A stretch of 64,000 bases of DNA from Bradysia coprophila (GCF_014529535.1 NW_023503376.1:558001-622000); one strand, 5' to 3'; counted from the stretch's first letter, positions 47,291 through 59,200 are shown. Notes: generated from the sequence alone by a model not told the origin. A program made the numbers and translations.

Positions 47291-48502
47291 TCCCAAGTAG
47301 CATTTCATAACCGCGGTTAGAAAATGACTTATTCGTTGCAAACTTTTTCGTTGTCCAACTCAAAATAACTTATTCGTTATATAACCGTTTCACAACTAAT
47401 TCGTTATCATTCAATTTTTAACGAATTAGTGGTACAACCGTTAATAAACGAATAAGTGAATAGATAATTTTTGGCAAAAACTTATTCGTCAATTAACCGT
47501 TTTGCAACCAATAAGTTGAAGAAATCTCTTTCACTAATTCGTCGTAAAACGGTTGAGCAACTGATGCATTTTCAATTTTGCGTCAGTTGGAATCAAGATG
47601 TCATGCTAAAAAGTTCGCCCAGAATATATAACTATCTATGAGAGACTTTTTATGTGTAAAATGTGCTGAATAGTGTTTCAGTTTTCAGTCACTATGTGAA
47701 ACAATGAAATTTGAAGAATGTTTGTGCTGAAAATTGTTAATACTTTGTGAATTGTCGTATTTTTCTAACTTATTGCCTATTCGTAAATCAACATTTTATT
47801 GATCAATTTCACTAGTTTTGTTTGTTGCTGTTGTCGAAGTTAGGTTTCTTATGTCTTGTTAGGTCTCTTGATAGGAGTTAGGGTCGACAACAGTATCTTA
47901 CAATAAAAGTGAAATTGATGGATAAGACAATACGGTGCTAATTATCAAAGATGTAGAAAAACGAGTGGAAAAACGTGTGAATTGTTGACTAAAATCGAAC
48001 CGTGAATAAAATAAGAACAGTTCACCGTGCCTTTTACTTTAGTTACGCACCAAATGATGAATGATAATAAATAATTAAAAAAAAAATCAGTTGAATTGCT
48101 GTGCATAAAAACATCTTTACGAATATTGCACATACAATTTTCCAGATAAAACGTGTTCTTGAAAGTGTAGCTATAAGCTGAAAATAATGATAAACGAAAA
48201 AGTTGTGAAACGGTAGTACAACTAATAAGTAAGACGGTATCGAATTTTCAAATGTGATTTATAAGACCTACGTCGGTTATACAACCGTTTCACAACTTTA
48301 ACCAATTCGTTGTATAACCGTCTTACAACCAATTCGTTACCAGAATCTTACAACTTTCGCAACTGGGCAAAAACCGTTGTACAACCGTTATTGCAACGTT
48401 GCGACAACTAATTAGTTATTTTGGGTTATCTTCAAATAATTTTATACCGCGGTGTAATAACAGTTGTACAACCGAATTTTAACCGTTGAATGCTACTTGG
48501 GA
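47291..48502. mobile_element. 1.2-kb TIR element with internal ACAACCGTTTCACAAC repeats
   Basis: The ends TCCCAAGTAGCATTTCA and TGAATGCTACTTGGGA are inverted. Both subterminal regions (47320-47570 and 48205-48480) are packed with variants of ACAACCGTTTTACAAC and AATTCGTTAT, in both orientations, whereas the middle is plain A+T-rich DNA. Clustered subterminal motifs of this kind usually serve as transposase binding sites. No transposase gene is present. Confidence 0.8.
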
Positions 48503-48735
48503 TTGAATCGGCAGAGTTAATTTTGTGATATTTCCGTGTTCTGACACACCTATTGATAATGCTGTCCCGTCCCTTGTCTGCTTGCGAAATGTTTGGCTAC
48601 AATAAAACCATTTTACTTGAGCTTTATCCAGTTTTCTCTCTTAAAAGAAAAACGCAAAGAAACAACGAATGAATTTTTAACAAATAAACAACAAAGAGAA
48701 AATTGTAAATTTTAAAATCTCCGAACTGTTTTCTG

Positions 48736-48741
48736 TTTATT
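48736..48741 (-). terminator. Polyadenylation signal of the 34-residue gene
   Basis: AATAAA on the minus strand 20 bp past the stop codon at 48762. Confidence 0.5.
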
Positions 48742-48761
48742 GAAAACATGACCGAATTGCA

Positions 48762-48946
48762 CTAGATACATATCAACTGAAAAAATGATGGGAATGGTGC
48801 CTTTCTTTCATTCATCCACTCACTTACTATTAAAGTTTATAAATTTAGTTACTTACACAGATTCGAAGAAGAACTGCAATTGCTCCAAAGAAGACAATAA
48901 TCAATATAATAATAATCAGCACAGGTGCATTTTCGTTGTCATCCAT
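48762..48946 (-). CDS. 34-residue single-pass membrane microprotein
   Basis: The first exon (48857-48946) encodes 30 residues starting MDDNENAPVLI and ends at a perfect donor (TGT|GTAAGT). The second exon (from 48776, acceptor TTTTTTCAG) adds four residues and a TAG stop at 48762-48764. An AATAAA follows 20 bp later, and a TATA box plus TCAGT initiator sit 55-85 bp upstream, so promoter, intron, stop and poly(A) signal form a coherent small gene. The peptide has an acidic N-terminus and one long Ile/Leu/Val/Phe helix (about residues 8-28), so it should be a tail-anchored or type III membrane peptide. Size and design recall SERCA-binding peptides such as sarcolamban, but I see no diagnostic motif and do not assign a family. 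Confidence 0.55.
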
Positions 48947-48999
48947 GACCGTCAGACGGATATTTCGATATTGATTGACTATTACCGCACTCACTATAG

Positions 49000-49029
49000 A
49001 CTGATGAATGAACATTATCAGATTTATAG
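49000..49029 (-). promoter_or_regulatory. Core promoter of the 34-residue gene
   Basis: On the minus strand CTATAAA (49023-49029) is followed by TCAGTC with +1 at about 49002, a spacing of ~26 bp, slightly short but within range. It lies 56 bp before the ATG. Confidence 0.5.
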
Positions 49030-49204
49030 ACTTTTCAGTTGTCTCTCGCTACTCTCTCTTTCCCTTATCTGTGCCATTAAAGCTTATTGCTCAGAAATAA
49101 TCAAGAAACCAATAATCGAAAGAGATTAGAAGTGGAAGTGATAAGTTATTTTAGGAAAGGAAACTCTGTCTGTATCGCCCATCGCAGTTTTAATTTTTTT
49201 TTTA

Positions 49205-50423
49205 GACCCGTACGAAGTACTGGGGTATTATAGGTTTACGCATACGTTTGTAACACGTCGAATTGGACTCCCTGAGTAAGGGGAAACCTATTGTGGTTGT
49301 CTAGAGATGCCAAATCCGCGAAAAAAAAAATGTCCGTCTGTCCGTCTGTCTGTCTGCACGATAACTTGAGTAAAACGCATCCGATTTTGAAAATTCTTTT
49401 TTTTCCCGTTTGGTAATGTCAAAAGACAGGCTAAGTTCGAAGATGAGTGATTTTGGATCGACCCCTCCCGAGCTGTGGCCCAATAAGTGCTTTACGGTTT
49501 TTCGAAGATATCTCCGGACATTTAAACGTTAAACTTGTAGGTGATACGTCAAATAAAAGGTATTTACAATACCGATCGACAAAAAAAAAGTTTATGGAAA
49601 TCGGATGACCGAGTCGTGAGTTAGACCCCTTGGTGTGGAACAGGCACAGGGCGGCAAGCAGTTTTTGCTTGTAGGTCGGCCACATTTCAACATATTTCGT
49701 CTGTTTTAGCTTTATTAGATAGGTATTGACCGTACCAATCAGGGAAAAAAAAATTATGAAATTATGTTCACCGGAGCGTGAGCTAGGTCTCTTGGAGTGA
49801 GCTCTTATCTGGCTACTCGGAAGTACAGTGAACGTGGTGTATTTTGACAATATCTCGAGTAAATTTTGACCGAATTTCATGAATTTTTTTTTGTTTGAAA
49901 GGTATTAACGAATGTAAAGCGTCGGTAAAATTTCCGGTCTCCTAACAAAATGGCTGCCGGCGGCCATATTGGATTTTAGTAAAACGATATAAAGTGGGAA
50001 AAATGGTACTTAGAGTGTTTCTGTTAACATGGAAATAATTTGTTATGTGTGTGGGGTTTCAGGGATTCCATATATGGACATCTATATATACCTATATTCA
50101 GCTATATTGAGCTATATACAGGCATATAGAGCTATATAATAGCATATTCATCTGTGAAATGTTTATTTACAGTGAAATATAGGTAAATATGGCGGTATAT
50201 AGCTGTTTAAATAGGAATTTATGAAATTTGTCTTCGTACGGGGCTGTCTATATTGCCTCCGGCAATTTAGTTGTATATGATAACAAGGCAAAGAGTGGAT
50301 AATGTAAGTGATTTTAAAGGGAGAATAGTTTTTCAGCAGAGAAGAAGAGAAGAAGATGAAGTAAGAGAAATGAAGAGTTTCACATTAAAGGCTTTTGATA
50401 CGAATAGGTGTTTCGTACGGGTC
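49205..50423. mobile_element. 1.2-kb element with GACCCGTACGAA ends
   Basis: Starts GACCCGTACGAAGTACTGGG and ends TTCGTACGGGTC, a 12-bp inverted match. Inside are a GTCCGTCTGTCTG-rich patch (49332-49357), several diverged repeats of a block containing GTGAGTTAGACCCCTTGG or GTGAGCTAGGTCTCTTGG, and a stretch of TATATAG words (50085-50210). No intact transposase or reverse transcriptase is visible. Short related ends occur at 1198. Confidence 0.65.
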
Positions 50424-50505
50424 GGCGTTAGCTATGTTTTTTAAATGATTCAATACAAAAGAAGAACAATTCCTCGTTTACAGTCATCACCCCAGCGACT
50501 CTCCA

Positions 50506-50511
50506 TTTATT
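50506..50511 (-). terminator. Polyadenylation signal of Mtp
   Basis: AATAAA on the minus strand 35 bp after the Mtp stop codon. Confidence 0.65.
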
Positions 50512-50545
50512 TTACAATTTACAAAAAGAAAATGTTAACAACCGA

Positions 50546-53500
50546 CTACGACAGTATCGATCTGCACATGTCGTTGTTTTTTTGGTTCAAATAATGCGTA
50601 AAGCCAGGCAGTCGATGAACAAAATTCATTTTCCTCCGAAGAGTGTATCCTGGTACTTGCTGTACTTTGGTGATGTCATGCCTGTGGATAGAGAAAATAT
50701 TCAACTTTTGTCGATAGAGACGACACAAGAGCCATAAAGGTTTCGATAAATTTCAGATAATCAATTTCCCAACCATAGGCTACAACCACTGAAGTAGTAG
50801 ATTTGGCATAAATCTGTTGTCAATACTCAGGTCAACAGAAGTAAGAGTCTTGATATTATATGCCTATGACGACAAGCCTGCCTGTCTGTAAAAGATTACC
50901 AACCTCATTACGACTTCCGGCTGGGTTAACTGCATACAAAGCTGTACATCGGACGAAAAATCTGTATCGGTCAAAAGTTGCAGTTTCGGTTCTTCCGTAA
51001 TAGTGAAGCCCACATTCAGTGAAATGAAACTGGTTTCGGAACTAATTGACCCAGTCAATGCAATGCCCATGCTGAAAACAATAACAATTTTACCATTCGG
51101 GGTCAGAGCGATTCGTCCGGGAAAAAACTTACTTTTTGTCGACTTGACAGTGAGCGTTTTTGTTCCACAAACTAAGCTGCACTTGTCCGTTCAGATCGAT
51201 AGACAGCGCTCCCAACACATTTATACGCAACGATGCACCATTTTGTAGTCGCAAAATCTCTTCGTGATCATGCAGCAGAGATGTGGCAGTGTACGCTGGC
51301 GTTGGTTCCGATGCTGTGCCACTCCAAACGTGTCCCATTAGCTCACCTTGACCGTTGAAAAATTCTAACGGCCGAAAATAGGCACCCTGCACTTTTATCT
51401 CCATTCCAGCTGTTGTGGATTCATTTGCATCGGTATCTTCGTCTGAACCACCCATGAAGGATGACAGTCCGGCTGCATAAAGTTCGAGCTAGAAAGCGAT
51501 TTTTTTGGTTTAAGAAAGTTGTGATTTTCACGGAGTTTTTGGTGGTTACCGTGAATAGACTGAAGTGGTCGGTATTGGTATCGACAGTCATATCGACCAC
51601 ACCGCGTTTCAAAACACCACCATGAACCTCTTGAATGCTAAGCAATGTTCCATTAAATGACGGCGGTTTCGAGAACATTCGGGACAAGGCAGTCGACAGT
51701 CCTTTTGGGAAAGAAGTTTTTTGTTTGTTTGTTTAAGTGGAACAGATTCAAATCGTTCAAATTACCCTTCTGTCCGATGATATGATAATTGTTCAGGAGC
51801 GGCTCACTGGATAAAGCCTCTGTGAGTCTTACTCTGAATTCCGGGCACCGATCGCCTTTCATAATCAGATTCTGCAGCAAATATTGTTTCACTTCAAATG
51901 CCTTATCGTTGGACCTCAAAAAGTGTAGAAGTTCTGTGATTTCAGTGACTGACGGTTGTAGCTCCAATATAACATCGAGGGCTAGTGTTCGGACGCTTGA
52001 GTCGAATTTTCTGATTTGCTGATAGAAAACTTTCAAAAATTCCTTTTTATCATCGTCCAACCAAAACCGGCTCGGATAACTCCTCAGTGCCTTCATAGCG
52101 GCCACAGTTACGAGTCTTTCACTGTCGTAGACATTTGTCCAGAGAACAGACTTCACGGCGGGTGACTGTAAATTTTGCAGTGCTCGAAGGAACTTCACTT
52201 TGGAAAGTGGTTCCTTGCAAGTCTTCAACGATTTCAACAAGTAACCTTCGATCGCCTTCACGATTTCACTGTCATAGTTCTGATTAGGAAGCCGCGCATA
52301 ACGGTAACCCATTGAAGCTATCGTCTGCACCAAAGTGTCCTCCATTTTCGGTTCACTAAATTTCTTTTCCGTCAGCTGAAGTAACTCTTTGATGACCGCC
52401 GGTCTAGGCCTGGTACCGATCGCTAACGACTGCAGATATCTTTCCGCATCCGTTTGTTGTTCGGCTGAAGTAAAATCGATAATTGACCTGACCGCATCAT
52501 GAGATTCCTTAGTCTGCGTTGCTGCCATCAGATCTAGTAGCTGGCCTCGGTAGTCTTTCATTGTATGGGACTTCAAAATTTGCAACAGTTCGTCTTTTGT
52601 AGCCGATCGAGCTGACGGAACCATTTTCGCTATCGCCAAAGCATTGCGGAATTTCCCAACATGTTCATCGGCCAAGTCGTCTTTGAATGATTTGACGAGA
52701 TCTTTTAACTAAAATGCAAAGGAACGTTAGCCATTTCGGTCGTACCAACAATTTGTCATTCAATTTTACGTTTGGTGTTTTTGGCCGTCCACTCTTCGAG
52801 TCGACATTCGATGGTAGTGGCTGCGATTTGATTCCTTTGATGGATTTAACAGCAGCACCAACAGTTGCCTCTTTAATGGTTTGAATGTTTGATATGCTGC
52901 CATCGAACTTCAATGATATCACCGACTCCAGACCTCCTCCTTCAATAATGCAGAAATATCAAAATTATCACACAGACTCACAGAGACATTCACTAAGCTC
53001 AACAATTGACCTTACCGGCACTTTTAAATGCATTCACAGCAATTTCATGGTATTCTCTACTTTCCACTTTATCCAATGTTCCCTCTTGCGTAACAACGAA
53101 ATCAGACATACGCCACGACACAACACTAACACCAATGGCAGTGGTGTCTCGTGAATGGTATCCCAAATCATCGCCTTTACAATTCGTTTTCATCTTCTCG
53201 TAGCGGTTGGGTGATTTGGTACGATAAACGACATCACAACTACCACTGATGTCCTCCTCCGTGTACCGGCCATCCATTAATTGATATTGGAACAAACTGA
53301 TCAAAGCTTTCTTCAGATTCAACACCGACGCGTCTTCCTTTTTGCTGAAGAACGATTTGGTTATTTTGCCCAGTTCCCAGGTAGCGTAAAACTCCAAATC
53401 GGAAACGATGTCCAGCGGTGATGTTTGATCCACATAATTGTCTGACGTTTTCGATTTGGTTTGTAGTTTCGGCGAGATTAAATGGAACTTTAGAAGTTTT

Positions 53501-56500
53501 TGCTCGTCTGTTCCCCATATTGCTCCGACTTTCAGGATGCCATTCAGCCGATAGCCAATGTTTTTGCCTCCCTTTCTATGATTGACTGTGACTTCATTGA
53601 CCAAAGCGTATGATCTTTCACTGCCGACTGGGAATGCATCCGTAATGGGTTCAGCTGAAGTGAAAGAGAATTCGTTTTTAAAATCAACGTAGAGTGAATG
53701 TGTGGATGAGGCGACATAACTACACGGTCAATATCGTCAGGAACGATATTATATAAAAAACGATAATATCGTCCAAAAAACGATATTATCGTCCAAAAAA
53801 AATTCATCCAGGACGATAATATCGTCTAAAATTATAAATTTTAAAATATTTTCAGGACGATATTATCGTTTTCTTGACGATATTATCGTTTTCTTGACGA
53901 TATTATCGTTTAAAAAAACGATAATATCGTTTTTAAACGATAATATCGTTTTTAAACGATAATATCGTTTTTTTGGACGATACTATCGTTTTTTGATGAT
54001 ACTATCGTCTAAAAAACGATATTATCGTTCAAAAAACAATAATATCGTTTTTTTGACGATAATATCGTCCTGGATGAAAATATCCGCTGGACGATATTAT
54101 CGTTATTTTCTTTTTCTGAACAAATTTATCGTTATTTTGGACGATATTATCGTCCTGGGCGATAATTTTTGGGACGATAATATCGTTTTTAATTTATTAA
54201 TTTTTTTAAATTTGAGACGATAATATCGTCCAGGACGATAATATCGTTTTTAATTTATTTAAAATAAAAATTCTAGACGATAATATCGTCCTGGGCGATA
54301 TTATCGTTCTGGATGGTTGTTGAAGACGAAACACAAAATCTTGTAGATAAACACCTTTTTATAGACGGCAAATATATATTAAAAATTGGTTCATTTGGTT
54401 CCGTAAATTTAAATTTTATAATAGAAAAATTACACAGACTAATTATGAGACGATGCGAGAAAAAAAATTAACTCCTAAGTTCCGACACCGTTCCGGCGCC
54501 CGGCTCGCATTGCGGCCCTCCGCTTCGCTCCGGGGCAATGGGACGGATCGCTCGGCGTGTTAAAGCGCTTTTTATGTACAATCAAAGTTGGTATTCATTT
54601 CGTAAAAAGATGAATTATGGTGGCGGGACATTTCGACACCGTCAATATCGTCAGGAACGATATTATCGTTTTTTTGGACGATACTATCATCTAAAAAACG
54701 ATACTATCGTCTAAAAAACGATAATATCGTTTTTAGACGATAGTATCGTCCAAAAAATTTTCATCCAGGACGATAATATCGTCTAAATTGGAAAATTCTA
54801 AAATATTGTCTGGACAATAGTATCGTTTTCTGGACGATATTACCGTTCTAGAAAATCTAATGGATATTTTCGTTTTCTGTACGATAATATCGTCCAAAAC
54901 GATAATATCGTCCTGGGCGATATTATCGTTTTCTTAAATGATAATATCGTCCAGCACGATACTATCGTTTAAAAAAACGATAATATCGCCCAGGACGATA
55001 TTATCGTTTAGTTTTGGGTGGTAATATTGTCCAGGACTTAATTTTACTCAGAGGTGCAGCACGAACCGAATTCTCTTCCAAAATATCAAAAAACAATTGT
55101 CAGAGGAAATCACCTACACATCAGAAAACGAAAATATCCATTAGATTTTCTAGAACGGTAATATCGTCCAGAAACCGATAATATCGTTTTTTGAACGATA
55201 ATATCGACAAGAAAACGATACTATCGTCCAGACAATATTTTAGAATTTTTCAATTTAGACGATATTATCGTCCTGGATGAAAATTTTTTGGGCGATAATA
55301 TCGTTTTTTTGGACGATAGTATCGTCTAAAAAACGATAATATCGATTTTGAGACGATACTATCGTCCAAAAAACGATATTATCGTTTTTTTGGACGATAC
55401 TATCGTCAGGAACGATATTATCGTTGTTTAGACGATAGTATCGTTTTTTAGACGATAGTATCGTCCAAAAAAACGATAATATCGTTCCTGACGATATTGA
55501 CGGTGTGGAAATGTCCCGCCACCGAATGTGTGTGGTGAGAGTCTAAGATATATGTAGACAAACACATCGGCACCCGTTGGAGACGTTGCAACATTTAAAG
55601 CAACTGAAAATTATAGGAATTTTCACAGTACCTACATTACGTCTGCACTTCCAAATTTTTATTTTGACGACTGGGGAGGTCATTTCCCGATCGAAAGTGG
55701 AAGACGGTATTCCCTTCGTCAAAATAAAAACTTTGAATCAAGTAACGTACTGTGGACTCTATTAGGGACACGTGATTACATTGCTGTCACCACAGCACTG
55801 CTGCTAGCATGAACATAGAAAATATTCCAGGGCTGATGATCTCACCGTAGACACCAATGAAAGTAGATAAGTAGGTATGGCCAGTCCATACAAGTCGGAG
55901 CACATACGGATTTGCATGGCGCCACCTCAAACGAACTCATTTCTAGTGGAAATTTGCACTAGAAATGAGTTCGTTTGAGGTGGCGCCATTCAAATCCGTA
56001 TGTGCTCCGGCTAGAACAAATTTGAACGTTTGGCCATACCTATCTATTTACTTTCATTGGTAGACACAGCGTTTCTTTTGTAAAGTTAGATGACTTGTGA
56101 GGTAAAACAAGTCGCAAACACGCCAAATGTAACACTTGCCAATACCATGTTCATGCTAGGAACAGTGCTGTACCACATAAAGTTCTATAAAAATTTGGAT
56201 CATTTTTCTAATTGCTGTAACCGAACATCGGTTATAGATCTGATAAGCTGATTCAATGCTAAAGCCATTTTCGCCGTGTACACTTTACTCACCCGGTTTC
56301 GACAGGCAACAAAAACCTGCAATTAAATTATGATTTTCATGTAAATCCCAACACCATTTTTTAAAAACATTGTTTCGACATGAGCTCATGCAATAAACGA
56401 TTTATCATGCACGATCCAATGACCACCAGTACGAAAATTGGTTTGAACTCTCAATAACTGTTATCATTTAACAGAGATTTTTAAGTGATTATAACCGTCG

Positions 56501-56810
56501 TGTCGTATGAACAACAGCACACACGTAGATTTTGTTCTAATTTAAGTCATTCAAAGGCCATTATGATACAAAATATCGTTCTTATCACTACTGAGAGTCA
56601 GCAATTAATTGTAAAATGTTGTGAAAGGAATTGAAAGTCTTACTAGCAATGGACTTAAAATGTAAAGGGCAGCACGGAACAGACAAATATGACAAGCAAC
56701 ATTAACAATGTCTTTGTAGACTTGAACATTTAATGAATACAAAATTAAGAGTACATACCGAAGTAGGTGATTACAGCTGCAATGATCAAGAGATTCCTAA
56801 TGTTAATCAT
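50546..56810 (-). CDS. Mtp: Microsomal triglyceride transfer protein large subunit
   Basis: Nine exons join in one frame on the minus strand: 56759-56810, 56293-56316, 53016-53654, 52746-52939, 51766-52708, 51550-51701, 51133-51488, 50904-51071, 50546-50681. The product is 887 residues (human MTTP 894). A signal peptide (hydrophobic core LLIIAAVITYF) comes first, then the vitellogenin-type lipid-transfer N-domain (~30-300), the helical domain (ADEHVGKFRNALAIAKMVP, YRGQLLDLMAATQT, ~300-600) and beta-sheet lipid-cavity regions to the end. In the ER lumen, with protein disulfide isomerase, the family loads lipid onto apoB-type lipoproteins; in insects the client is apolipophorin. Exon 2 is a 24-nt microexon. 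Intron 2 (2.6 kb) is mostly mobile elements. Confidence 0.96.
53704..55523. mobile_element. CGATA-N-TATCG element, copy 1, TSD GAATGTGT
   Basis: An 1820-bp insertion in Mtp intron 2 flanked by GAATGTGT (53696-53703 and 55524-55531). The ends are imperfect inverted repeats: GGATGAGGCGACATAAC... and, from the right, GGTGGCGGGACATTTCCACA, both running into GTCAATATCGTCAGGAACGA. By hand count over 40 copies of CGATANTATCG fill the element, centre mostly A or T, sometimes G or C. A non-motif segment (54310-54617) contains a GC-rich block (GCGCCCGGCTCGCATTGCGG). A second right-type end lies inside at 54620 (GGTGGCGGGACATTTCGACA), so copy 1 looks like two elements fused. No gene is encoded. The 8-bp duplication and flank style suggest hAT. 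Confidence 0.92.
55855..56059. mobile_element. 205-bp palindromic MITE, TSD GTAGACAC
   Basis: The ends are CAATGAAAGTAGATAAGTAG and its complement, and the centre is a nearly perfect stem (GGTGGCGCCAT...). GTAGACAC flanks both sides (55847-55854 and 56060-56067). It lies in Mtp intron 2. Confidence 0.92.
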
Positions 56811-57390
56811 TTTAAATCTAAGAACTTTATTTGATTTGGTTGCGTACACTATTGATGCCAAAAACTAAATTAAATCTAATATGCAATCGGTCAGCTACTT
56901 AGCTAGCGTTTTACATGTTCTACGCCGCCCGGCTCGTATTGTTTATTCGGAAGACACTATACTATACCACTGGATGGACACGTAGCACTGTCGTTCTTAC
57001 TGTATCTGAAATCATCAGTTCTGATTTTTTGTGTGTGCTCGTTCTCTCAGAATAAATTATAAATATTACGAAGAGAGAGTAGAATAAATGATTCGGAGTC
57101 GCAGCATGGTTGTGTGAAATTGTGTATGGTCTTACCATCAGGGTCTGAATGAATCTTTGAATGTATTCAGTCGAACGTGATTTACAAATAAACAGAGAAA
57201 AACCAATAAACGGAGCGTATAATGACCGTTGTAGGCCTCCACATAAAAATGTATGAGTATATCGTTTGGAGTTCTTTGTGGTGGTTCGTGTTTTGTTGTT
57301 TTGTTGTGTGATGGATTTTCGTAGAGAATCATTTATGTTTCTATTTCATTCTGTTGTCTTATCCAATTTTCTTTAACAGCAACTGCAGTT
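56811..57390. other. Mtp upstream region
   Basis: Likely Mtp 5' UTR and promoter. No TATA-initiator pair in a convincing position; no other gene seen. Confidence 0.4.
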
Positions 57391-57392
57391 TA

Positions 57393-58184
57393 GTCCAGAC
57401 GCTTGTGTCACGAAAAGTGGCTCTGTGGGATTCGAGGTTTTAAGATTTTTTGTGAATGGATTCTGATAGAGTATCAAAAGTTGTAGAACTAAATTTTTTT
57501 CTTGAGGTCGATGAACCGGTATTACCGGTAAAATTACCGCTTTAGTGTAAAACTAAGAATCGCTAAAACTCGAGATAGAAGTGACTTGGTTCGGATTTCT
57601 TTTTTTTTGTTAGAAAGGTACTTTAATTACTTACGTTTTATGGAAGAACTTTTTTTTTTGGAAAAACAAAATGGCGGAAATATGGTCATTTTCCGTAGAC
57701 ACTACACAAAAAAACCGCTAACTTTGAAGCCATTTTTGGCCGGTGTCTTACGACCGGATTTCGTGTAAGTAGGCTCATTCGACAGGTACAGGTCTCAACT
57801 ACAGCCAAAAATGTTCCGAAAGTGATAAAAAAAATTTGCCCGAGATATTGAGCAAAAAGTGAGGTTAATACACAATCGGATTTTCGTTGCACCAAATTAC
57901 ACTGTTTCCTTTCGATTTTCGAGACATTTAAATTTGAAATGAGCCGGAAAATGACAGAAAATTGTAGTACCTTTCTAACAAAAAAAAGAAATCCGAACCA
58001 AGTCACTTCTATCTCGAGTTTTAGCGATTCTTAGTTTTACACTAAAGCGGTAATTTTACCGGTAATACCGGTTCATCGACCTCAAGAAAAAAATTTAGTT
58101 CTACAACTTTTGATACTCTATCAGAATCCATTCACAAAAAATCTTAAAACCTTGAATCCCACAGGATGACACAAGCGTCTGGAC
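57393..58184. mobile_element. 792-bp palindromic element with TA duplication
   Basis: The ends GTCCAGACGCTTGTGTCA and complement are flanked by TA on both sides (57391-57392, 58185-58186). The arms run ~250 bp each (CCGGTATTACCGGTAAAATT motif in both). The middle (~57640-57960) is unique, with 60-106-codon frames but no recognisable transposase. A Tc1/mariner-type non-autonomous element. Confidence 0.9.
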
Positions 58185-58469
58185 TAGTTAGAGTTGCAGA
58201 AAATAATGTGTTTAATAATACTTACTGACTGAGTCCTGACATTGTTGACTGTTCGTGTATGGGGTGTATGGTTATCACAAACGTATGTAATGTGTCAGAG
58301 CTAAGTATTTTGGAGCTGGGTCATTATTGTTATCGATAGCGTCAACAAAACTGAGTGATGAATTGTGGTGGACACATAGAAATTTAGTAAGGTCCACTTA
58401 ATAAAATGACGAGTTCAGGCTTTGTTGAACAGGGAATTTTAAGTATTCGTGGTGTGGCTTACAGTTAGA

Positions 58470-58570
58470 AGCAGTGAAATTTCAGCATGATTCTGCTTCA
58501 GCTGATTTTTAGCTCATTCACAAAAACAATCAAAACTGTTTATTCGTCTTTATTATTGCAGAAAATAACA
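58470..58570. repeat. Relic of the CAGTGGACGTCAGTG MITE end
   Basis: GCAGTGAAATTTCAGC...TCAGCTGATTTTTAGCTC...CAATCAAAACTG follows the left subterminal region of the 14811 element at lower identity. Confidence 0.5.
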
Positions 58571-58889
58571 ACAGAGCGTGCAGAAGAGTACGAACTTGAA
58601 CGGACTTGGAAAATCAGACAGCGACAGGCTTGAAGAGTAAGAGGTGAGTGATCTCTTTTGGTTTTCATATTTGTCTTAGTTTAAGTTGAGTTACAAACCT
58701 GAAACCTTGTCGAATGCAATTCAGTTGAACAAGAAAATATTTTTTGTCGTAATGTGTGCGATCGCGAGGTATCGGTCAAGCGTTGTTAGATCTGTGGGGC
58801 GACAGTATTACGATCTGAATGTATTCTCCATTGCAACGTTGAACTCAGTCTTCATGACTGACCGCTATTTGCTTAGAATTGAGCGAGCA

Positions 58890-59200
58890 TTTCGTATTTT
58901 GTCAGCAGTTTTTTTCCCTCTGAAAATTACATCTCTCCAATCGAGATATGTTTGCGTAAAGGTTTTCGTTTTTTTTTTGTACATTTTACGGTTTAGAGCA
59001 AAGCAAAGTCGTAAAATTTCACAACATTACGAAATACAAGAAAATAGAACTAAGGATTTATGACAGCCCCAAATATCGTTTATTCTTCTGGGTTTTTATT
59101 GGGTTTCGTCCGTTTTATCTTGTGACATGTACATCCGCTGATATAATGGGACTCAATTTCGATAAAATAAGCTTCTAGTGGTTGTATATGTCGTTGTTCG
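58890..59200. repeat. Dispersed repeat, inverted relative of 24000-24300
   Basis: See the shared blocks listed for 24000-24300; the copies are in opposite orientation about 35 kb apart. The 125-codon plus-strand frame (58686-59063) overlaps this repeat and has no support. Confidence 0.75.

Noticed and set aside
58686..59063. 125-codon plus-strand frame
   Set aside because: Overlaps a dispersed repeat whose other copy (24.0-24.3 kb) does not preserve the frame.
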